A DNA stretch of 64,000 bases from DASRJW01 sp964567755 (lineage in GTDB: Bacteria > Krumholzibacteriota > Krumholzibacteriia > G020349025): positions 67,570 through 131,569 of the forward strand of contig CAZMNW010000054.1 in assembly GCA_964567755.1 (NCBI GenBank), written 5' to 3'. The translations under genes were made by a program, and so were the position numbers. Of the stretch, positions 34,521-43,280 are shown in pieces (positions within the stretch are counted from its first letter, which is position 1; every line of letters begins with the position of its first letter). The notes under the pieces are model-generated. The model saw only the letters and a program-made list of their open reading frames with translations. It did not search any database and had not been told where the DNA came from.

Positions 34521-35435
34521 TCACTCCGGCTGTCGCGCTCGACTTTCGAGAGCCTGCACGAGTCGCATCTCCGAGCCGGGGCACGCATCGAAGAACAAGC
34601 TCGGCTCCACGAGTTCCAACTCCATGAGATGCGGTGTTCCGGCTTCGTCCCGCAGAAGATCGACGCGGGCGTAGAGCAGCGCTTCGACCCCGCCCTGCGG
34701 TGCGCTCCCGGCGCTTGCACCGTTGGCTGCTGTGACCGCTCGACCAGCGCATGCAAGGATGCGACGTGCCAACGCGACCTCGTCGGCAGGTGCTCGCACC
34801 GGAACGCCTTCCGGGCCGGCATGACGCCCCCCGCGAAAAAGCGATCGCTTGCGCACCGCGTGCGAAAACTCGCCGTCGATGAACACGAGACAGCGCTCGC
34901 CGGGCTCGACGACGGTCGGCAGATAGCGTTGGACGAGCATGTCGCGCTCGCGGTGGACGGCAAGATGATCCTGGCCCGGCTGCTCGGCACCCCGCTCGAC
35001 ACGCAAGGTCGCGAAGGCGTCGGCCGACACCGCCGGCTTGATCACGGCGGCCTCCCACCCGTGTGCCGCGAGTACCGTCGCAAGGTCGAGAGGTGCTCGC
35101 GCTGGTACGAACTCCGTCGGCACGATCGGGATGCCCATCGCGGCCAGCTTGCGCAAGTAGAACTTGTGCGTGTTCCATCGCACCCAATCGAGCGAGTTCC
35201 ACAGCGGAATGGATGACGCGACACGCGCCGCCCAGTCCAGGAAATCGTCGAGCCGATGGAAGTAATCCCACGTCGACCGCAGCAGCGCCGCGTCGTACTG
35301 GTTCCACTCGGCGGCCGGATCGTCCCAGGCGACTTCAGCGCCACGATGGCCGCGCGCCCTCAAGGCCGCAAGCAACGGCGGCGCGTCGAAATCTTCCTGC
35401 GGTGGATTCGTGCAGGTGACGAGGGCGAAGTGCAT
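34521..35435 (-). CDS. ATP-grasp domain protein
   Basis: A 304-residue protein, start ATG 35435 (a TTG at 35480 has a similar ribosome context). The N-terminal domain (FALVTCTNPPQEDFDAPPLLAAL, LLRSTWDYFHRLDDFLDWAARV) is followed by an ATP-grasp fold (about 120-300): VIKPAVSADAFATL, MLVQRYLPTVVEPGERCLVFIDGEFSHAVRK, ALLYARVDLLRDEAGTPHLMELELVEPSLFF with the Mg-binding acidic pattern, and RLVQAL at the end. Such proteins ligate a carboxylate to an amine with ATP, as in glutathione, cycloserine-type or peptide-tail synthesis. The ELELVEPSLFF signature is common in uncharacterised members (RimK-like/COG0189). Its product is unknown. It is convergent with the truncated gene before it. Confidence 0.85.
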   Translation of the reverse strand: MHFALVTCTNPPQEDFDAPPLLAALRARGHRGAEVAWDDPAAEWNQYDAALLRSTWDYFHRLDDFLDWAARVASSIPLWNSLDWVRWNTHKFYLRKLAAMGIPIVPTEFVPARAPLDLATVLAAHGWEAAVIKPAVSADAFATLRVERGAEQPGQDHLAVHRERDMLVQRYLPTVVEPGERCLVFIDGEFSHAVRKRSLFRGGRHAGPEGVPVRAPADEVALARRILACAGRAVTAANGASAGSAPQGGVEALLYARVDLLRDEAGTPHLMELELVEPSLFFDACPGSEMRLVQALESRARQPE

Positions 35436-35647
35436 ATCGAAGGAAGAATCGCGCACTTCCTTGCCGCCCCGCAAGAGCAACGCCTTCGAGTCGTCAGCGA
35501 TTCGAGCCGATCTCCGGCCGGCGCCGGCAGCCCCTCTGCATGCGACGGCTCAGCCCACCCCCGAAGTGGCTGGAAACACGCTCGGCGCTCGCCTAGACTG
35601 CGAGTTGACGCGTGGCGGATCGCCCCCAAACGAGTCTCGGAGGACGC

Positions 35648-36811
35648 ATGAAAGGCCTGGACCCGACCGACTTCTTCGACATGACGGGCCTGCTCGGCGA
35701 GGAGGAGCGCGACATCCAGCGCAGCGTCGGCCGCTGGGTGGACGACCGCGTGCTGCCCATCATCTCGCAGGCCTTTGACGACCATCGATTCCCCCAGGAG
35801 CTCGTGCCCGAGATGGCCGAGATGGGGTTGCTCGGCTGCAACCTCGAGGGCTACGAGTGCGCCGGTCTCAACAACGTGGCCTACGGTCTCGTGTGCCAAG
35901 AGCTCGAGCGCGGCGACAGTGGGCTGCGCAGCTTCGTCTCGGTGCAGGGGAGCCTGTGCATGTGGCCGATCCATGCGTACGGCAGTGCCGCGCAGAAAGA
36001 AAAATGGCTGCCGCGCATGGCACGCGGCGAAGTCATCGGCTGCTTCGGCCTCACCGAACCGGATGGCGGCTCGGACCCTGGCGCGATGAAGACGCGTGCC
36101 ACGCGTCACGGCGACGCCTGGGTATTGAACGGCGCCAAGATGTGGATCACGAACGGCACGATCGCAGACATCGCCATCGTCTGGGCGCTGGGTGATGACG
36201 GCATGCTCGGCTTCATCGTCGAGAAGGGCATGAAGGGTTACAGCGCGCGCGACATCCTGAAGAAGTACTCGCTGCGCGCGTCGATCACCTCGGAGCTCTT
36301 CCTCGATCAGGTCGAGGTTCCCGAATCGAGCCGTCTGCCGCTCGCCGGCGGTCTCAAGTCGCCGCTCTCGTGCTTGACGCAGGCGCGCTACGGCATCGCC
36401 TGGGGGGCGATCGGTGCCGCCATTGCCAGCTTCCGTGAGGCGCTGGCGTTCAGCCACAGCCGCGTTCTGTTCGGCCGCCCGCTCTCGCACACGCAGACGA
36501 TTCAGCGCCGGCTCGCCGACATGACGCGCCGCATCACCACGGGACAATTGCTGGTGCTGCAGCTCGGGCGTCTCAAGGACAAGGGCACGATGCATCCTGC
36601 GCAAGTCTCGCTCGCCAAGTGGAACAACGTGCGCATGGGCCTCGACGTCGCGCGCGAAGCACGCGACATCCTGGGCGCAGGCGGCATCAGCATCGAGTGC
36701 TCGCCCATCCGACACATGCTCAACTTGGAGAGCGTGATCACCTACGAGGGGACCGAGACGATCCACGAGCTCGCGGTGGGACGCGAGATCACCGGCGTCT
36801 CGGCCTTCTGA
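35648..36811 (+). CDS. acyl-CoA dehydrogenase (glutaryl-CoA dehydrogenase-like)
   Basis: A 387-residue flavoenzyme starting at ATG 35648 with GGAGG in good position. Motifs: LGEEERDIQRSVGRWVDDRVLP, GYECAGLNNVAYGLVCQELERGDSGLRSF, GCFGLTEPDGGSDPGAMKT of the FAD/substrate site, WVLNGAKMWITNG, QARYGIAWGAIGAA and the catalytic Glu in YEGTETIHELAVGREITG. These resemble glutaryl-CoA dehydrogenases, which oxidise and decarboxylate glutaryl-CoA in lysine/tryptophan or aromatic degradation. Its stop lies one base before the fused E1 gene, so the two are co-transcribed. Confidence 0.92.
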   Translation: MKGLDPTDFFDMTGLLGEEERDIQRSVGRWVDDRVLPIISQAFDDHRFPQELVPEMAEMGLLGCNLEGYECAGLNNVAYGLVCQELERGDSGLRSFVSVQGSLCMWPIHAYGSAAQKEKWLPRMARGEVIGCFGLTEPDGGSDPGAMKTRATRHGDAWVLNGAKMWITNGTIADIAIVWALGDDGMLGFIVEKGMKGYSARDILKKYSLRASITSELFLDQVEVPESSRLPLAGGLKSPLSCLTQARYGIAWGAIGAAIASFREALAFSHSRVLFGRPLSHTQTIQRRLADMTRRITTGQLLVLQLGRLKDKGTMHPAQVSLAKWNNVRMGLDVAREARDILGAGGISIECSPIRHMLNLESVITYEGTETIHELAVGREITGVSAF

Positions 36812-36812
36812 C

Positions 36813-39059
36813 GTGTTCAACCGCGCCGAGATCGTCGATCGCAACTTCGTGGAGTTCCTGCGCGGCTGGCAGGGGCCACCGGCCATGCGCGTGGCCGACG
36901 AGGACCTCGTGCGCCCCGGGAGCATGCTCCGCGGCCGCGACCTTCTGCAGATGTTCGAATCGCAGATGGCGGCGCGGCATTTGGACCTCATCGCACGCAA
37001 GCTGCGCGCGCGCGACGCGGCCTTCTACACCATCGGTTCCGCCGGACACGAAGGCAACGTCGTGCTCGGGCGCGTCTTGCGGCACACGGACCCAGCCTTT
37101 CTCCACTATCGCAGCGCCGCTCTCATGGTGGAACGCGCGCGTCACGTGCCCGGCATCGATCCCGTGCGCGACACCATCTTCTCGCAGGCTGCGAGCACGC
37201 TCGACCCCATGGGCGGGAGGCACAAGGTATGGGGCAGCGGACCGCTCTGGGTGTTGCCGCAGACGAGCACCATCGCCAGCCACTTGCCGAAGGCCGTCGG
37301 CACGGCGCTCGCACTCGGGCGCGCGCGCAAGATCGGCGTCCTGCCGCCTGTGCCGCCAGACAGCATCGTGCTCTGCAGCTTCGGCGACGCGAGCACCAAT
37401 CACAAGAGCGCGCTCGGCGCCTTCAACATGGCGAGCTGGACTCATTTCCAAAAACTCCCCGTGCCGATCCTCTTCGTCTGCGAGGACAACGGCATCGGCA
37501 TCTCGGTCAAATCGCCGCCCGGCTACATCGAACGCGAGTTCGGCAACAAGCCCAACCTGGCCTATTACCGCGCCAATGGGCTGGACTTGGTCGAGGCCCA
37601 CGACGTGGCCGCCGCCGCCGTCGAGCACTGTCGTTCGCGCCGCGCGCCGGTCTTCCTGCATCTGGAAATGGTGCGCCTGCTCGGTCACGCCGGGACCGAT
37701 GTCGAGCTCGAGTACCGGCCGGTCGCCGAGGTCGAGGCCGACGAGAGGCGTGATCCGCTTCTGGCCTCGGCGCGCATCGTTCTGGAATCGGGCCTCCTGG
37801 ATGCCGGCGCCATTCTCGAGCGTTACGAAGCGCTGCGCGCGCGCACCGAAGCCATCGGCGAAGAAGTGCTCGACTGCCCGCGCCTTACTTCGGCGGCGCA
37901 GGTGATGGCGCCGCTCGCACCGTACTCGCCCGACGCAGTCGAAGCCGAGGCACGGCGCTCCGATTACACCACGCGCCGCCTCGTGGTGCATGGCTCGGAG
38001 GCGGCATTTCCCGAGCGCCAGCCGCCGCGCCATCTGGCGGCGCAGATTAACGCCGGGCTCGTCGATCTGCTGGTCAAGTATCCGCAAGCGCTCGTCTTCG
38101 GCGAAGACGTCGCGCGTAAGGGCGGCGTCTATCACGTAACCGCGGGTCTCGAAAAAACCTTCAAGGCCGGGCGCGTGTTCAACACGCTCCTTGACGAAGA
38201 GTCGATCCTCGGTCTCGCGCAAGGCTTCGCCAACATCGGCATGCTGCCCATCGCCGAGATCCAGTATCTCGCCTACTTCCACAATGCTTGTGATCAGATC
38301 CGCGGCGAGGCCTGCTCGCTGCAATTCTTCTCCAATGGCGTGTACCGCAACCCGATGCTGGTGCGGATCGCGTCGTTCGCCTACCAGCGCGGTTTCGGTG
38401 GCCACTTCCACAACGACAACAGCATCACGGCGCTGCGTGACATTCCTGGCCTCGTGGTCGCCAGCCCCACGCGCGGCGACGATGCCGTCGGCATGCTGCG
38501 CACCTGCGCCGCGCTCGCCAAAGTGGACGGCCGCGTCGTGTTCTTCCTCGAGCCGATCGCGCTCTACATGACCAAGGACTTGTACGAGACCAAGGACGGC
38601 CAGTGGCTCTTCCCCTTCCCCGCACCGGGCGAGGCGGTGCCGTTCGGCGCCGAACGCGTCTACGACCCCGAGCATCGCGATCTGGCCGTGATCACGTTCG
38701 GCAACGGCGTTCCCATGTCGCTGCGTGCCGCACGCACCTTGCGTGAAACGCACGGCATCAAGGCGCGCGTGGTCGACTTGCGTTGGCTGCAACCGTTGAA
38801 CGAAGAGGCCGTGGCGCGCCATGCGCGCGAATGCAGCCGCGTCTTGGTAGTGGACGAAGGCCGCCGGAGCGGCGGCTTGAGCGAACAAATCATGACCGTG
38901 TTGGTGGAACGTTGCGGGTCCGGATTACCCATGCGACGGGTCGTCGGCGAAGACACCTACATCCCCCTCGGACCGGCGGCGTTCACGGTATTGCCGTCGG
39001 AGGCGCAGGTCATCGACGCCGCGCGCGCTCTGTGCGAGAAGCCCGCTTCGATCGTTTGA
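36813..39059 (+). CDS. fused E1 alpha-beta of a 2-oxoacid dehydrogenase complex
   Basis: A 748-residue fusion starting at GTG 36813 (two bases after the acyl-CoA dehydrogenase stop). The first half is an E1 alpha-like thiamine diphosphate subunit: TIGSAGHEGNVVLGRVL, GSGPLWVLPQTSTIASHLPKAVGTAL, VLCSFGDASTNHKSALGAFN (ThDP motif GDA), ILFVCEDNGIGISVK. The second half, from about 400, is E1 beta-like: ALVFGEDVARKGGVYHVT, FNTLLDEESILGLAQGFANIG, ACDQIRGEACSLQFFSNGVYRNPMLVRIAS, FHNDNSITALRDIPGL, DLAVITFGNGVPMSLRAA. The enzyme decarboxylates a branched-chain or long-chain 2-oxo acid; adjacency to a glutaryl-CoA-type dehydrogenase suggests amino-acid breakdown. Both active-site halves look intact. Confidence 0.9.
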   Translation: MFNRAEIVDRNFVEFLRGWQGPPAMRVADEDLVRPGSMLRGRDLLQMFESQMAARHLDLIARKLRARDAAFYTIGSAGHEGNVVLGRVLRHTDPAFLHYRSAALMVERARHVPGIDPVRDTIFSQAASTLDPMGGRHKVWGSGPLWVLPQTSTIASHLPKAVGTALALGRARKIGVLPPVPPDSIVLCSFGDASTNHKSALGAFNMASWTHFQKLPVPILFVCEDNGIGISVKSPPGYIEREFGNKPNLAYYRANGLDLVEAHDVAAAAVEHCRSRRAPVFLHLEMVRLLGHAGTDVELEYRPVAEVEADERRDPLLASARIVLESGLLDAGAILERYEALRARTEAIGEEVLDCPRLTSAAQVMAPLAPYSPDAVEAEARRSDYTTRRLVVHGSEAAFPERQPPRHLAAQINAGLVDLLVKYPQALVFGEDVARKGGVYHVTAGLEKTFKAGRVFNTLLDEESILGLAQGFANIGMLPIAEIQYLAYFHNACDQIRGEACSLQFFSNGVYRNPMLVRIASFAYQRGFGGHFHNDNSITALRDIPGLVVASPTRGDDAVGMLRTCAALAKVDGRVVFFLEPIALYMTKDLYETKDGQWLFPFPAPGEAVPFGAERVYDPEHRDLAVITFGNGVPMSLRAARTLRETHGIKARVVDLRWLQPLNEEAVARHARECSRVLVVDEGRRSGGLSEQIMTVLVERCGSGLPMRRVVGEDTYIPLGPAAFTVLPSEAQVIDAARALCEKPASIV

Positions 39060-39136
39060 TCTCTCGCCCGCTCGCTGCGGATTCCATACCGCCGCGTGTC
39101 CATTCCCTGCATCGGGCGGTTCGACAACCACCTCGC

Positions 39137-39457
39137 TCATCGGCCAATCGCATCCGTCTTCGCCGCCATGATGAAGTCGTTGCGATGCAGACCCCGGATC
39201 TTGTGCGTCCACCAGGAAACCGTCACCTTGCCCCATTCGGTGAGGATCGCCGGGTGGTGCCCCTCCGCTTCGGCGATATCGGCCACCGCGTTGGTGAAAC
39301 GGACCGCGTCGACGAAGCTCTTGAACGCGAACGTGCGCTCCAAGCGCTCGATGCCTTCGCGTTCGACGATCTGCCAGTCCGGGACCTGCGGGTGAACCCG
39401 TGCCCTCTCCTCCGGCGTGATCTGCGGTTCGCCACCCCGACACGCCACGCACTTCAT
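39137..39457 (-). CDS. 4a-hydroxytetrahydrobiopterin (pterin-4a-carbinolamine) dehydratase
   Basis: A 106-residue dehydratase: PQVPDWQIVEREGIERLERTF, AVADIAEAEGHHPAILTEWGKVTVSWWTH with the family's EGHHP and W-K-V pattern, and LHRNDFIMAAKTDAI. It recycles pterin cofactor for aromatic amino acid hydroxylases, and in phages or bacteria can act as a folate-pathway side enzyme. Reading upstream, the sequence continues ISELEGMKC, exactly the normal N-terminus SELEGMKC, but the codon where ATG is expected is ATA (39475-39473). The same 26 bases with a proper ATG and ribosome site occur at 40401-40426. So this gene has probably lost its own start codon and must use the internal ATG at 39457. Confidence 0.8.
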   Translation of the reverse strand: MKCVACRGGEPQITPEERARVHPQVPDWQIVEREGIERLERTFAFKSFVDAVRFTNAVADIAEAEGHHPAILTEWGKVTVSWWTHKIRGLHRNDFIMAAKTDAIGR

Positions 39458-39585
39458 GCCCTCGAGCTCGCTTATGCGCCAACCTCTTTTCTCGCTTCGG
39501 GAGACTTCGTGGACGGATTGTAGCGCGTCGTGGCCAGCCACGGCCAACGACACCTCCGTTCCTGGACACGTGATAGAATGGTTTC

Positions 39586-39855
39586 ATGCCTGAGATTTCG
39601 CGGTTCTTCGGCATTATCGTACGAATGTTTGCGGAGGCGGGCGGACCACATCACCGCCCCCACTTCCATGCCTACCACCAAGAACATGTGGGCGTCTTCG
39701 ACATCGAGTCTGTGGAACTTCTCGCCGGATCGCTTCCCAGAAGGCAGCGACGGCTGGTCGAAGCTTGGGCTGAGTTGCACATGGAAGAGCTCCTCGCAGA
39801 CTGGGATCGGTTGCAGTCCGGCCAAAAACCCATTCCCATCGAACCCCTTCGATGA
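39586..39855 (+). CDS. DUF4160 family protein, putative toxin-antitoxin partner
   Basis: A small protein of 89 residues, MPEISRFFGIIVRMFAEAGGP..., with the DUF4160 signature HHRPHFHAYHQEHVGVFDIESVELLAGSLPRRQRRLVEAWAELHMEELLADWDRL. DUF4160 proteins are usually paired with DUF2442 proteins and are suspected toxin-antitoxin modules. This one is followed 10 bp later by exactly such a partner, so I treat them as a pair. The ATG at 39586 lies within a region of lower GC than the surrounding genes, hinting at transfer. Confidence 0.88.
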   Translation: MPEISRFFGIIVRMFAEAGGPHHRPHFHAYHQEHVGVFDIESVELLAGSLPRRQRRLVEAWAELHMEELLADWDRLQSGQKPIPIEPLR

Positions 39856-39865
39856 CGAGGTCAAA

Positions 39866-40162
39866 ATGAGCCATCCGATCTTCCGAGTCGAGTCGTTCGA
39901 AGTCGTTGGGCCGTTTGTGCTCCGAATTCGGTTCGACGACGGCACAGCGCAGACGATAGATTTCCAGCCAGTTCTCGCCGGCGAACTTTTCGGTCCCCTT
40001 CGCGATCTAGCCGTTTTCAACCAGGTTCGGATCGATCCCGAGGTGAAGACGCTCGTTTGGCCCAATGGTGCTGATTTTGACCCGGCGACGCTGCACGACT
40101 GGCCGCTCCATGCCGAGGCCATGCGACGAATGGCTCAACGATGGGAACGTGGCGCAGCATGA
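39866..40162 (+). CDS. DUF2442 family protein, partner of DUF4160
   Basis: A 98-residue protein starting at ATG 39866, with GACGAGG before it. It contains the DUF2442 core: FRVESFEVVGPFVLRIRFDDGTAQTIDFQPVLAGELFGPLRDLAVFNQVRIDPEVKTLVWPNGADFDPATLHDWP. Family members pair with DUF4160 and act as the antitoxin or regulatory partner. It ends 45 bp before a stretch carrying a copy of the transhydrogenase 3' end, so the pair has landed beside a rearranged block. Confidence 0.88.
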   Translation: MSHPIFRVESFEVVGPFVLRIRFDDGTAQTIDFQPVLAGELFGPLRDLAVFNQVRIDPEVKTLVWPNGADFDPATLHDWPLHAEAMRRMAQRWERGAA

Positions 40163-40207
40163 TGCCGGGCGAGCTCGCCACACCTCTGCGCCAGGCCCGA
40201 ACCAGGA

Positions 40208-40426
40208 GCCCGCGCTGGCGGGCCAAAGCCAACGCGCGCTGGTACAGCGCTCCGAGCGTCGGGTAGTTGAAGCAGGTGCGGTTTGAGATCGAAGCCGCCG
40301 TCTGCGAGCAGCACCAGCAAGCCAATGTGCACGACTTCCGGCGCCTGCTCGCCGATCACGTGCACGCCCAGCAAGCGCATGTCGTCGCGGCGGAAGTGCG
40401 CACTTCATGCCCTCGAGCTCGCTCAT
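40208..40426 (-). pseudogene. chimeric remnant: transhydrogenase 3' copy joined to dehydratase 5' end
   Basis: Read on the minus strand, this begins AAAGGAGATCCGCGAATGAGCGAGCTC with a good ribosome site and the true start of the pterin dehydratase (MSELEGMKC, 40426-40401), but after TGCGCAC it jumps into the middle of a transhydrogenase-like sequence: FRRDD, LLGVHVIGEQAPEVVHIGLLVLLADGGFDL. Plus-strand bases 40208-40396 match 41772-41968 of the intact transhydrogenase copy closely, with one 2-base deletion that shifts the frame. The fusion therefore encodes nothing coherent. It looks like an old duplication or recombination scar. Confidence 0.7.
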
Positions 40427-40439
40427 TCGCGGATCTCCT

Positions 40440-41639
40440 TTACCGGACGGCTGATTCCTTCCGCCGCCGTCGCGATGATCGCGAGGTCTCGAAGTGTCTG
40501 CGAATGCAATCCGCAACCTCCGTCAGAGGGAGAACTTCGACGCGCTCGTGCACCGCGTATCGCAAACTTCCTGGGTACACGATCCATGCGCGTTCGAGCT
40601 CCAGATCTGCGAGTGCGATGTGCAGCGACTTCGTCATTTGTGGAGCATCGCCATACTTGAACTCGAAACCGTACCGTCTGCCGCCTCGAAGCATCAGCAG
40701 GTCGAGCTCGGCGCCGGCGTGGGTCCGCCAATAATAAGCGTCCCTCTCGCCTCCCAGGGAGAGCACTTGCTCCAGCGCGAAGCCCTCCCAAGATGCCCCG
40801 AGCTTGGGATTCGCTGCGAGATCCCCGGGCGAGGAGATGGACAGGAGAGCATGGAGGAGACCGCTGTCACGCACATAGACCTTGGGCGACTTGTACTGAC
40901 GCTTGGCCACATTTTGAAACCAAGGAGGGAGCTGTCGGAGCATCAAAGCTCCAGTCAAGATCTCGACGTAGCGCCGGACTGTGTGCTCAGTGACTCCCAT
41001 CGACCGCGCGAGCTCGGCTCCGCTCCAAATCTGGGCGTGGTAGTGCGCGACCATGATCCAGAAACGGCGCAGCGTTTCGGACGGAATGCGGATTCCAAGC
41101 TGGGGCAAATCTCGTTCGAGGATCGTGCGCATGAAATTACGCCGCCACTCCATGCTCCGCTCGGAGCTCGAGGCCAGGAACGAGCGGGGGAACCCACCAA
41201 GAAGCCACAGTCGCTGGGTGCGCGCCGGACCGACGTCGTCCAGGTCGAACCCGCCGAGGTCCACGAACCCCACTCGCCCCGCGAGAGACTCCGACACGCC
41301 TTGGACCAGATCCGGAGACGCGCTCCCGAGGACCAGGAAACGTGCCGGCCGGCGCGGGCGATCGGCGAGAGGCCGCAGGACGGTGAAGATCTCGGGCAGG
41401 ACCTGGATCTCGTCAAGGATGACGAGTCCGCGCAAGGGCGATAGCGTCAACTCCGGTGTCGCGAGCCGCGCGCGCGCCGCAGCAGTCTCGAGATCGAAAT
41501 AATGCACCACAGGCGTTCGTGTGGCGTATTGGCGCGCGAGCGTCGTCTTCCCACATTGCCGCGGTCCCAGCAGAGCGCAAACGGGGTTGGCGGCGAGGGC
41601 CGCCTCGATCCGCTGCAGAGCTCGTTGGCGTGCGAGCAT
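40440..41639 (-). CDS. AAA ATPase with C-terminal DUF4143 domain
   Basis: A 399-residue protein of the COG1373 type. Walker A GPRQCGKTTLARQYA (residues about 25-39), VVHYFDLE, Walker B-like LRGLVILDEIQVLPEIF, then sensor motifs RFLVLGSASPDLVQGVSESLAGR and the helical central part. The C-terminal DUF4143 domain has EILTGALMLRQLPPWFQNVAKRQYKSPKVYVRDSGLLHALL and GYGWRTHAGAELDLLMLRGGRRYGFEFKYGDAPQ-type nuclease-like elements. The start is ATG 41639, with GGAGATCGC upstream. These ATPases are scattered, horizontally moving genes of unclear role, sometimes linked to defence. The stop overlaps the ribosome site used by the scrambled dehydratase start downstream. Confidence 0.9.
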   Translation of the reverse strand: MLARQRALQRIEAALAANPVCALLGPRQCGKTTLARQYATRTPVVHYFDLETAAARARLATPELTLSPLRGLVILDEIQVLPEIFTVLRPLADRPRRPARFLVLGSASPDLVQGVSESLAGRVGFVDLGGFDLDDVGPARTQRLWLLGGFPRSFLASSSERSMEWRRNFMRTILERDLPQLGIRIPSETLRRFWIMVAHYHAQIWSGAELARSMGVTEHTVRRYVEILTGALMLRQLPPWFQNVAKRQYKSPKVYVRDSGLLHALLSISSPGDLAANPKLGASWEGFALEQVLSLGGERDAYYWRTHAGAELDLLMLRGGRRYGFEFKYGDAPQMTKSLHIALADLELERAWIVYPGSLRYAVHERVEVLPLTEVADCIRRHFETSRSSRRRRKESAVR

Positions 41640-41763
41640 GCGATCTCCATCCTTGCAAATCGGAATGCAGACTACAAAAATACAAGGAAGATGGCAAGGC
41701 TCCGAATCCAGCGCGGGACGGCGTGGCGACGAAACCCTCAGGTTAGGCTGTGCCCCGTCATCT

Positions 41764-43162
41764 CTATAGGATGCCGCGCTGCCGGGCCAGGGCCAGGGCC
41801 GACGCGCGCTGGTACAGTGCCCCGAGGGTCGGGTAGTTGAAGCAGGTGCGGTTGATGAGATCGAAGCCGCCGTCTGCGAGCAGCACCAGCAAGCCGATGT
41901 GTACGATTTCCGTCGCCTGCTCGCCGATGACGTGCACGCCCAGCAAGCGCACGTCGTCGCGGCGGAAGAGCAGCTTGAGGAAGCCGCGCCGGTCGCCGAT
42001 GATGCAACCGCGCGCGTTCTCTTGGTACGGAGCCTTGCCAACGACGAAGTCGATGCCCTTCTCGCGCAGGGATTCCTCGGTCTCTCCCGCCATGCTCACT
42101 TCGGGAATCGTGTAGATGCCGTTCGGGAGCACCGGCGACACTTCGGTCTTGTAGCCGAGATCGAACGCGTGCGTCATGGCGACGCGCGCCTGTTCCATGC
42201 TCGTCGATGCGAGCGCGGGGAACCCGATGACGTCGCCCGCAGCATAGATGTGCGGCACCGCGGTGCGGAAAACGCGATCCACCTCGAGCACACCGCGTTC
42301 GCCAGTGCCGAGACCCGCGGCGTCGAGATTCAACGCCGCCGTGTTGCTCACGCGCCCGGCGGCGACGAGAACCGTGTCGGCCTTGAGCGTCGCACCCGAG
42401 GTGAGATGCAGCTCGATGTCGCCCGTTGCAGCGGTGCAGCGCTCCACCTTATCCTGCCAAACGAACGTGATGCCGAGATCCTGCATCGCCGCCTGCAAGG
42501 CATTGGAGATCTCGCGATCGAGGAAACCGAGGAGGACATCGCGGCCGTCGACGATGTGCACTTCCGCCCCCAGCGCCGCGAAGGTGCAGGCGTACTCGCT
42601 GCCGATGACACCAGCGCCCACGACGGCGAGCCGCTGCGGCCCCCTTCTCGATGTGCAAGATCGTGTCGGAATCGCAGATGCGGGGATCGCTGAAATCGAA
42701 CGCGGCCGGCCGGTGCGGAGCAGAACCGGTGGCGATGAGAAACTTCGCGCCGTGCAGCAGCTGCTCGCCGTCTTCGCCGCGCACCCGGATCGTGTGCGCG
42801 TCGACGAAGCTCGCATGGCCACGGTGGAGCGTGATGCCGAAGTTGTCGAAGTAGCCCAGCACCCGCTGCCGCTCCTGGGCGGCGACCTGCTTTTCGTGAT
42901 GCATGAAATCGGCCACCGTCGCCTCGCGCCGGAGCGAAAGGTCGACGCCATGGAGGTGGCGCGCTTTGAGCCCCGAGAACGCGAGCGCAGTTTCGCGCAG
43001 CGTCTTGCTCGGAAGCGTCCCCGTGTTGGCCACGGCGCCGCCGACGAGCGCCGCCTTCTCCACCACCGCCACGCGCTTGCCGAAGACGGCGGTTGTCACC
43101 GCGCCCTTTTCTCCCGCGGGGCCGCTGCCGATGACGACGAGGTCGTACTCGTAGGTTCGCAT
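41764..43162 (-). pseudogene. sthA: soluble NAD(P) transhydrogenase, interrupted by a frameshift
   Basis: The first part (from ATG 43162, MRTYEYDLVVIGSGPAGEKGAV, then ALVGGAVANTGTLPSKTLRE) reads to IEKGAAAARRRGRW. From about residue 173 the correct sequence is in another frame: PQRLAVVGAGVIGSEYACTFAALGAEVHIV, then EQARVAMTHAFDLGY and the dimerisation end LLVLLADGGFDLINRTCFNYPTLGALYQRA. The shift lies in a run of five C on the plus strand (42640-42644); removing one base restores the full protein. The redox Cys pair is absent, as in Si-specific transhydrogenases that balance NADPH and NADH. If the run is a sequencing error, the gene is intact. Otherwise it is a pseudogene. Confidence 0.8.
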
Positions 43163-43280
43163 GCGCGGATCCATTTCGCTGAGAACGATCAGAAGGGACT
43201 CGAGGCAGGCGGGCGCGCATGCGTCCGAATCCGGGGCCCGGCCGCTTGGCCGGACCCCGGAGTATAGAGGCAAGAAACGT

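Noticed and set aside
39574..39579. TAGAAT as a -10 box for the DUF4160 gene
   Set aside because: No -35 element about 17 bp upstream; only 7 bp before the start codon.
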